In this document: positions 17,080 through 25,600 of the stretch, one piece after another
How the letters are laid out: every line of letters begins with the position of its first letter
Numbering within the stretch: the stretch's first letter is position 1
Assembly (NCBI GenBank): GCA_036488085.1
Contig: DASXHZ010000023.1
Span: 1 to 53,889 of the forward strand
Length of the DNA stretch: 53,889 nucleotides
Reading direction: 5' to 3'
Source: DASXHZ01 sp036488085
Lineage (GTDB): Bacteria; Acidobacteriota; Thermoanaerobaculia; Gp7-AA8
Translations under genes and position numbers: made by a program
The notes under the pieces: model-generated
What the model saw: only the letters and a program-made list of their open reading frames with translations
Told to the model about the DNA's origin: nothing
The model's database searches: none

Positions 17080-18888
17080 CTACCTGCTAACGAACTGGAC
17101 GCTCGGGTCGTTCGTGGTGTTGTCGGTCGTGGAACCGTAGATGAGCGCCGAGCCTGAGGTGACGTCGATGGTGATGGTCTCCCCTCCCGCGAGGGTGTAG
17201 CCGTCGAGGAAGGAGGAGGCGCTCGGCTGGGTGAAGAAGGTCGGGTCGTAGGTGTGGGTGGTGCTCTTCACGACGATGCCGTCTTTGTCGCGGACGGTGA
17301 CGTTCATGGCGGCGCCGGCGGAGAGGGTGCGGATGCCGATGTTGAGGCGGAAAGCATGGACGTCGGCGGGAGCGAAGAGGACGCCGGAGTTACCGGTTTG
17401 CAGGGCGGCGTCCGGGCTCAGGAGCTCTTCGGTCAGACCGCTGGTGCCGAGGACGCCGCCGTCGTTGTAGACGCGCACGAGCAGCGTCGGGAGTGAAGTG
17501 CCGGCGTCGGCGAGAACGTCCGCGCTGCCGAGGCCGGACGCGACCCCCATGGCCGGCAGGAGGTCGGCGTAGGAGCGGGTGGCGTGCGGGGGGATGGCGT
17601 ACGCGAGCGTCGGATCGGCGTCGGTGCCGGTCGATCCCTGCGGGTGGTAGACGATCTTGCCCGCGAGGGCGCCCGAGGTGGGGTTGTACATCTGCACCGC
17701 CGTCTTGAAGTACGACCCGTTATTGCCCGGCGTCGAGCCGACGACGGTGAGGATTCCGACGCCGTTCGTGATTAGTACCGACACGACATTCGAGTTGCCG
17801 GAGGTGTTGTCGCAGGTCGACGACTTTGCGTGGGCGCGGACGCGGTAGTAGTAACGGACGTTCGCCGTCGGATGGGAGAACGAGGCGGTGGTGGTGGTCA
17901 CGGGGGTCGTCGACGGTGCGGCAAACGCGGCGTCGGCCGATTCGTCGACGAAGTACTCAGTGGCGCCGTTCACCGCGGGCCACGTGACGCTGTACGTGCT
18001 GCCGGTAGCCGCGGTCGAAGGAGCGCTGACCTGCGGCGCGACGGGAGCGATACACCCGGCACTCACGGTCACACTCGCCTGCGCCGAGGCGCCGGACGCG
18101 GTCGCGCTGATGGTCGCAGTGCCAGGCGAGACGCCGGTAACGTCGAAGGCGACCGACCGCGAGCCGGCGCCGATCGCCGCCGACGCAGGCACACTCGCGA
18201 TCGAGGGTGCCGAGGAGAGGAGCGAGACCGTCGTCTCGGAGGGCGCGTTCGCGCTGAGCGTGGCGGTGAAGGACGTCGTCGAACCGACCGAGACGCTGCG
18301 CGATCCGGGCGTCAGCGACAGCGAGAGCGCAGGGATGTCGATCGTCCCGCCGTTGAGGGACAGGTTGCCGTTGCCGGTCGTCTCCTTCGTTGCCGCCGTG
18401 CCGCCTTCGTCGGTGAGCTGCGTCAGCGAGGAATCGAGCGTGAGCGTGACCGCCGTTCCCGGCTGCGCGCTTCCCGACAACGTGAAGACGAGATGCGCGA
18501 CCTGGTTGCCGGGCAGCCCAGCGTTGGACGTGAACGGGATCAGGTTCGTCGATTCCTGAAAGGTGTCGATGAGCGAGATGGCGCCGGAGCTGGCCGGCTT
18601 CGCTTCGAATGCCGGGTTGAGGCCTGCCGTGATGCCGGCGCGGCTGATGGCCAGACTGCTCACCGCCGACGCGGGCGCGTAATTGACCGTGATGCTGTAA
18701 GACTGGATGCGCGACCCGGCCGGCTTGTCGACGCCGAGCGGAGTTGCTGCCGTGTCGCGGATGTAGATCGGGACGTCGGCAGTCGAGCCGTTCGCCGTGA
18801 CGGTACCGACCGTCACGACGTCCTGTGCCGCGGCGCCGAGGGCGAATACGAGAGCAACAAAGAACGCGGGGGACCGGGGAACGGACAT
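17080..18888 (-). CDS. Secreted cohesin-like protein with Ig and FN3-like domains
   Basis: 602 residues with a signal peptide (FFVALVFALGAAAQD). Residues about 20-180 match the cohesin pattern: VTVGTVTANGSTADVPIYIRDT, a YSITVNYAPASAVSSLAI strand, NQVAHLVFTLSGSAQPGTAVTLTL, and a closing strand LSLNGGTIDI. Next come a Big/Ig-like domain (about 190-285, SLTPGSRSVSVGSTTSFTATL) and an FN3 domain (about 290-375, ending VRYYYRVRAHAKSS). The C-terminal 220 residues are beta-rich. It starts at the base following the stop of its paralogue gene, so the two are co-translated. Cohesins bind dockerins, and the first gene of this operon carries a dockerin. Binding is inferred. Confidence 0.8.
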   Translation of the reverse strand: MSVPRSPAFFVALVFALGAAAQDVVTVGTVTANGSTADVPIYIRDTAATPLGVDKPAGSRIQSYSITVNYAPASAVSSLAISRAGITAGLNPAFEAKPASSGAISLIDTFQESTNLIPFTSNAGLPGNQVAHLVFTLSGSAQPGTAVTLTLDSSLTQLTDEGGTAATKETTGNGNLSLNGGTIDIPALSLSLTPGSRSVSVGSTTSFTATLSANAPSETTVSLLSSAPSIASVPASAAIGAGSRSVAFDVTGVSPGTATISATASGASAQASVTVSAGCIAPVAPQVSAPSTAATGSTYSVTWPAVNGATEYFVDESADAAFAAPSTTPVTTTTASFSHPTANVRYYYRVRAHAKSSTCDNTSGNSNVVSVLITNGVGILTVVGSTPGNNGSYFKTAVQMYNPTSGALAGKIVYHPQGSTGTDADPTLAYAIPPHATRSYADLLPAMGVASGLGSADVLADAGTSLPTLLVRVYNDGGVLGTSGLTEELLSPDAALQTGNSGVLFAPADVHAFRLNIGIRTLSAGAAMNVTVRDKDGIVVKSTTHTYDPTFFTQPSASSFLDGYTLAGGETITIDVTSGSALIYGSTTDNTTNDPSVQFVSR

Positions 18889-19608
18889 TTAGGGGCGTAA
18901 GCGAATGGCAACGAGCGCCAGGACGATGCCGAGGAGGATCAATACGCGTGGGTCGAGCAGCGGGATGTCCTGCGTCTGAATGACGGAGCCGTTGACGAGG
19001 AGAAGCGTACTGCTGTTCACGGTCTCTGACGTCGTCCCCGCCTGATTCGAGAGCTGGGTCAACGTTGGATCGAGGGTCAGCGTGACGACGGTTCCCTGCA
19101 ACGTGCCAGGGTTGAACGTGAAATGGAGCTTGGCGACCTGGTTGCCCGGCAGCGCGGCGTTGGACGTGAACGGGACGAGGTTGGTCGTCTCATCGAATGT
19201 GTCGAGAAGCGAGATGGAGCCGGCAGACGACGGTGACGATTCGAACGCCGGGGTCAGCGACTGCGTGATCCCGGCGCGCGTGAAGGTCACCGACTGGATC
19301 GCCGACGCCGGCGAGTAGTCGACTTTGATGCTGTACGACTGGATGCGCGAACCGAACGGCTGGTCGATACCGAGAGGTGTGCCCGAGGTGTCGCGGATGA
19401 ACACCGGGACGTCGACCGTCAGGCCGGAGCTGACGCCGGAGCCGAGCGTGACGACGTCTTGCGGTGGGAGGGCTGCGAAGAGGGGGATGGCGATTAACAC
19501 GATTAGCGCGAGAGATGCGCCCCTCACCCGGCCCCTCACTTCGTTCGGGACCACCCTCTCCCGTAGGGAGAGGGCCTTGGTGGTCGAACTGTTGGTTAGG
19601 TATTTCAT
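18889..19608 (-). CDS. Exported cohesin-like protein with an IPTL-CTERM-like C-terminal anchor
   Basis: 239 residues. The start ATG overlaps the stop of the giant gene and has GGAG upstream. Residues about 10-32 are encoded by a dispersed palindromic repeat; a hydrophobic core LALIVLIAIPLFAALP follows. The domain at about 50-210 is a clear paralogue of the next gene's cohesin-like region: shared DVP(V/I)(F/Y)IRDT, GSRIQSYSI, RAGIT, FTSNA(A/G)LPGNQVA. The C-terminus is IPLLDPRVLILLGIVLALVA followed by an Arg-rich end, like IPTL-CTERM sorting tails (short motif, one membrane helix, basic end). No sorting enzyme is in the window. Confidence 0.78.
   Translation of the reverse strand: MKYLTNSSTTKALSLRERVVPNEVRGRVRGASLALIVLIAIPLFAALPPQDVVTLGSGVSSGLTVDVPVFIRDTSGTPLGIDQPFGSRIQSYSIKVDYSPASAIQSVTFTRAGITQSLTPAFESSPSSAGSISLLDTFDETTNLVPFTSNAALPGNQVAKLHFTFNPGTLQGTVVTLTLDPTLTQLSNQAGTTSETVNSSTLLLVNGSVIQTQDIPLLDPRVLILLGIVLALVAIRLRP
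19526..19585. repeat. Dispersed palindromic element (CCCTCTCCC-GTA-GGGAGAGGG)
   Basis: CCCTCACCCGGCCCCTCACT, then a TTCGTTCGGGACCA spacer, then a perfect 9-bp hairpin at 19554-19562 and 19566-19574 with a GTA loop. It resembles repeats seen in many GC-rich bacteria. It is inside the reading frame of the cohesin-like gene, encoding SLRERVVPNEVRGRVRG. A second copy lies at 53656-53705. Confidence 0.8.
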
Positions 19609-22600
19609 TGTTCACTCCTCGGCTTTTCGATACGTGGGCGCTCTCCGTCGATTGAGGTACCGCTGACGGTGAGGTTGCCTCCCGCGACGGTTGCTTTGCG
19701 GATTCCGTCAGGATCGCAAAGCAGTGTCAGGTCGGGATCGACGTCGATCTGGAGACCGCGCGAGGCGGCCGCGGACGGGACCTCGATCTCGGCGACGACG
19801 CCGTGGAAAGTCTCAGCGTAGGCGACGAGGTACGAGAGGGTGTGCTCGTCGTGGCGGCTCACTTCGAAGGCGGGCTGGAGGCCGGCCGCACGCTGAATCG
19901 TGGCACCGACGCCTCCCGCCCCGGCGAACCGGAGGCGAAGCGACATCGCGGACGCGCCACCGTTGACGACCACCGGGATGATGTAGCGATCGCCGCGGAG
20001 CACCGGCTCGCCGAGGGAGATGCTCCCCTTCATCGGTGCGGAGGCGGAGGCGATACGCACTACCGGCTCGCTATACGGTTGCGGACCGTGCAGGAAAAGG
20101 TAGTTGACGAGATAGAAGACGTCGGACGGATCGACGACGCCGTCGCCGTTTGCGTCGCCGGCCGCGAGGCCACCCTGCGGCGCGGGACCATGCAGGAAGA
20201 GGTAGTTGATCAGATAGAAGATGTCCGACGGATCGATCGTGTGATCGCCGTTCGGGTCAAAGAGCTGCGCATAGGTGTACCCGTTCGTCAGCGTGCCGGT
20301 CGAGGTGTCGGTATTCGTGACGGTGACGTTGACGGTTCCCGCGGCGTGAGCGGGCGTGAGGGCGGTGATCTTCGTCGCGTTCACGACGACGACGCTCGTC
20401 GCAGCGGTGGTGCCGAACTGGACCGTCGCGCCGCTTTGGAAGCCGGTGCCGTTCACGGTGACCGAGGTGTGGCCGTTGATCGAGCCACTCGTCGGGGAGA
20501 CTGACGTGACGGTGACGGCGGGGATGCCGACCGTGACGTTCGCGCTCTTCGTGTCGGAGCACGATGTACTAGTGGTCACCGTGACCTGCAAGGTCAGCGT
20601 GCCGATGGCACCGGCAGTAAAGGTGACGCTGTTGGTACCGGTGCCCCCTGTAATCGTGCCGTCGGTGACCGACCAGTTGTAGGTTGCGCCGGCTCCCCCA
20701 TTGGCGACGGAGGCGATGTTTCCGGTGGAACCGCTGGCCACGGAGGCGGGAGCGGTGATCGTCGCGTCCGGGTTCGGATTAACGGTGACGGTGGTCGCAG
20801 CCGACGCTGCACTGCTACAGCCGGATGAGGTGACGGTGAGTGTGTAATCGCCGGTCGCGGTGGCGACGTACGTCTGCGACGTTGCGCCCCCGATCGGGCT
20901 GCCGTTGAGGGACCACTGGTTGCCGGTGGCGCTGCTGGAGGTCAGCGTGACGCTGCCGCCGGCGCAGAAGGTGGTCGGGCCGCCCGGAGTGATGGTCGGA
21001 GTCGCCGGAATCGGGTTGACGGTCACACTCGCAGCAGCGGAGGCGGCGCTGCTGCAGCCGCTGGTCGTGACGACGACGGTGTAGTTGCCGTTCGCGGTGG
21101 CAACGTACGTATTGGCGGTCCCGCCACCAATCGGGCTGCCGTTGAGGGACCACTCGTTGCCGCTGGCGCTGCTCGAGGTGAGGGTCACGCTGCCGCCGGC
21201 GCAGAAGGTGGTCGGGCCGGCCGGAGTGATGGTCGGAGTCGCCGGAATCGGGTTGACGGTCACGCTTGTCGCAGCTGAGGCGGCGCTACTGCAGCCGCTG
21301 GTCGTGACGACGACGGTGTAGTTGCCGTTCGCGGTGGCAACGTACGTATTGGCGGTCCCGCCACCAATCGGGCTGCCGTTGAGCGACCACTGGTTGCCGG
21401 TGGCGCTGCTGGAGGTCAGCGTGACGCTGCCGCCGGCGCAGAAGGTAGTCGGGCCGTCCGGAGTGATGGTCGGAGTCGCCGGAATCGAGTTGACGGTCAC
21501 ACTCGTCGCAGCTGAGGCGGCGCTGCTGCAGCCGCTGCTCGTGACGACGACGGTGTAGTTGCCGTTCAAGGTAGCAACGTACGTATTGGCGGTCGCGCCA
21601 CCGATCGGGCTGCCGTTGAGCGACCACTGGTTGCCGGTGGCGCTGCTGGAGGTCAGCGTAACGCTGCCGCCGGCGCAGAAGGTAGTTGGGCCGCCCGGAG
21701 TGATGGTCGGAGTCGCCGGAATCGGGTTGACGGTCACGCTCGTCGCAGCGGAGGCGGCGCTGCTGCAGGCATTAACGTCAGTGACGACGACGGTGTAGTT
21801 GCCGCTCGCGGTCGCGACGTACGTCTGCGACGTGGCGCCCCCGATCGGGCTGCCGTTGAGGGACCACTGGTTGCCGGTGGCGCTGCTGGAGGTCAGCGTC
21901 ACGCTGCCTCCGGCGCAGAAGGTGGTCGGGCCGCCCGGAGTGATGGTCGGAGTCGGCGGGAGGGGGTTGACCGTCACAACGACGGCATTCGACGCGGCGC
22001 TGGTGCAGCCGCTCGTCGTTACGCTGACCGAGTAGCTGCCGTTGGCCGTAGCCTGGAACGTCTGGTTGGTAGCGCCGCCGATCGGGCTGCCGTTGAGAAG
22101 CCACTGGTTGCCGCTGGCACTGTCCGACGTCAGCGTGACGCTGCCGCCGGCGCAGAACGTCGTCGGTCCGCCGGGCGTCGCGGTTGGCGTAGTCGGGATT
22201 GGGTTGACCGTGACGACGACGCCGTTGGATGGGTTGTTGACACAGCCGGCATAGTTATTCGTGACGGTGTAAGTGCCGCTCACCGTCACGACGCGATTCG
22301 GATTTTGTGGGTCCGGCAGTGGACTGCCGTCGAGGAACCACTGAATGCCGGTCGCCGAGCTGGAGCTCAACGTCACGCTTCCACCCGCGCAGAAGGTGGT
22401 CGGGCCGGACGGCGTCACCACTGCTGTGTGTTGCGTGGGATTGGTCACGGAGTAGTTCGCCGATACGGCAGAAGAACACCCACTTGCGACTGCGGAGGCG
22501 GTGTACGTGGCGGCGCTCGTTACGCTGAGGGTCGAGCTCGTTTGGCCCACGACAGGGGTTCCGTCCTGATACCAAATGAAGGATGTTGCACCTGCCGAGG

Positions 22601-25600
22601 TAGCAGTCAGAATCAACGGTTCGGCCGGGCAGGCCTCGTGATCGCTCAGGCTGCTGTTGGCCGGCGTTCCGGCGATGGTCGGCACCGGCGCCGAGGCGAT
22701 GAGCGGCACGTCGGCGGGAGCGCTTGCCGCGCTGCAGCCGTTGCCGTCGGTGACGGTGAGGTAGAGGAGCACGTCGCCCGAGGCACCGGTCGTGTAGGTG
22801 ATGGTCTGGACGTCGGTGTTGCTCGTAATCGTGCCGTTGGAGATGCTCCACGAGTACGACAGGCCGCCGGGACCGCTCGCCTGATTGTTCGGCGAGTTCG
22901 GGCAGACCGGCGCGGCCACAACGGCCGCGGTGACGCCAGCCGAGGCGGACGAGGACATTTCCGGCTGCGGGCCGGTGAGCGTTCCACCGAACGTGACGGT
23001 GTAGACGAGTCCGTTGAGAGTGACGGCGACCGATCCGCCGGCGTCGCCGATCGTCGACAGGGCGTTGAGCGAGGCCTGGACTGCGGAGGCGGTCGCGCCG
23101 GTCGCCAGCGGAGCAGTAGTCGCGCCGTTGAAGGTCAGCGTGAACGTCCCTGATCCGCTGACATTGACGCTCTGCGCGTTGCTGATGGTAATGGTTGCGA
23201 GCGGTGGCGGGTTGACTGTGACGACGGTCGGACTGGACATCGGACTGAGGCATCCGTTGGCGTCGACGTACTGCACGGTGTAGGAGCCGCTCGCCGTTGC
23301 CAGGTACGTCTGACTCGTCGCCAGGTTTATCGGCACCGTGTTGAGGAACCACTGGTTGCCGATGCTCGAGCTCGAGGACAGCGTCACGCTTCCGCCGTTG
23401 CAGAAGGTGGTCGGTCCGTCCGGCGTGATGGTCGGCATGGCGGGGACATCGATCGGGATGCTGAGAGTGCTGAGCTTCACGCAGCCGGTGGCATCGGTGA
23501 AGGTCACCTGTAGAGCGACCGAGCCGCTGCCGCCGGAGGTGAACGTCACCGTTCCGGACGTTGCGCCGGCTGTGATCGTGCCGTTCGTGATCGCCCACGC
23601 GTAGTTGGAACCGCCTCCTGGCGCGGTCGCGGTCAGCGACGGTTTCAGCGGACACACCGGCGTCTGACTAGGCGTGATCGTGCCTCCGCCGGTGGGACAC
23701 GTGACGTCGGCGAAGCAGACGGTCGCGTCATTCAGCGTCGGGGTCACCGAAGTGTCGCTGGCGGCGAAGAGCGCTTTGTACTGGAGGTAGCGGAGCCCGT
23801 TGAACTGGGCGATCGACGCGCCCGAGGTGGTGAAGAACGTCGCGGAAGTGCCGTCAGGTCCGACGAAGGCGTACGGGCCGTTGACGGAGTTGGAGCCGGC
23901 GACCTGGAACTGCAGGGTGGTGTTGGCAGGAGTGCTCGCCGTCCAGGACAACGTCGACCAGTTCGGCGCATTGCCGACGCCGGGATTGCCGTCCTTGGTT
24001 GACGAGACGATCGAGCCGGTCGTCGAGTAGCCGGCGTTGATGTAGATGCGGAAATTGAGATCCCGGCCGCCGACGGTCGTGTCGGCGGTCCACGTGGCGC
24101 CGCTGTTCGTCGAAGTGACCCGCTGGCCCGTCGTGTATGGATTCGTGTTGCTGAACCCGGTCGTGGCGCAACTGCAGGTATAAGCGACCGTGCCGGTGCC
24201 GAATGCCGCGGTATTGCGGAAGATCACCGCATAGCGCGTTCCGGCGGTGACTGTGAACGGCGTAGCGAACGTCACGGTCTTCAGCCCGCCGGCGCCGCCG
24301 TCGTTGAAGCCGGCGAGCGTGGCGGTGGCGAGATCGGCGCCGGTCGGAACAGGCGTGGCGCCTGTTGTTGCCCGAATGGAGACGGTGAGGTTCGGGCTGT
24401 TCGTGGTGCAACTCGCGCAGAACAGTTCAACGTCAGCGCGGGTGATCTTGCCGCTGATGGTCGGGGTGAACGTCTGTCCGGCCCAGCTGGTGTTGGAGAT
24501 CGCGAAGCCGGTCGGGCTCACGGAGGCGTTCGATTGATTGAGCAGGTCCGGCTTGGTCAGCAGGGCGTCGCCGGGGCTGGTCGTGAGATCGATGTTGGTC
24601 GGGACCCCGCCCAGGAAGTCAGCCTGCGTTGTGTCGGTGTAGCAGCTGCCGGCGCTGGCGCTGGTGAGCGTGAAGTTCTGAGTACTCGTCCCGCCGTCGG
24701 TGACGGTGACGCTGCCGCTCGTCGAGGTGACGTATCCCGGATAGCTGGCGGTGACCGACGGATAGAGCCCTGCCGGAATGCCGGTGAAGGCGTAATTGCC
24801 GCCACCACCGGTCGTGGTGGTCCTGGCGCCAAGGCTGACGGTCGCGCCGTCGAGCGGTCCGCCGCCCGAGGCGGTGACGGTGCCTTGCACCGTCCCTCCG
24901 GCGCCGACCGGCGTACAGGAGGGGAACGCGAAGGAGCCGATCCGCGTATTGAACGACAGCCCGTTGCTGACGTAGTACTCGTTCGTATACCAGAACGTGC
25001 AGCCGTCCGGGTCGAGCGTCATCGCGCTGTAGTCGCCCCAGCGGGTACACGTCGTGCCACAGGTACCGCTCTGCGAGCCTGTGCCCTGAAACAGGAGCTG
25101 CTCGGTCTGCGTAATGCTGTTGACCGGGTCGCCGGCGAGACGTCCGGCATAAACGATCGCCGGGTTCGTCGTGGCGTTCGCCGTGGTGTAGCCGATCGCC
25201 ATGTCGCCGCCGCGGTTGACCGCGACGCTCGGCATGAAGCGGTACATCGTGGCGTCAGGACTGAAGGTGAAGCTCTGCACGGTGTTCGGCGCCACGGTGC
25301 CGCCGGTGACGTTCACTTGGTAGTAGCGGACGGCCGACTGGGTCGACGTCAGATTGCTGGTGGGATTGCCGGCGCCGACGGTATGACTCGTCCAGAGCGA
25401 CTCCGTGCCGCCGAGGTTCGAGTACTGGTTCTGGACCATCAGACGCGGATAGAGCGAGTCGAGAGCGTTGGCGGGCGTGGGCGCGGTGGTCACGCCGCCG
25501 CGGCTGAACTGCTCCCACCAGAAGCCCATGGTCGTGTCGAAGGGGCCGGTGACGCTGGACAACGAGATGTTGTTCCAGTCGACGTGGAACTTCCAGATCT

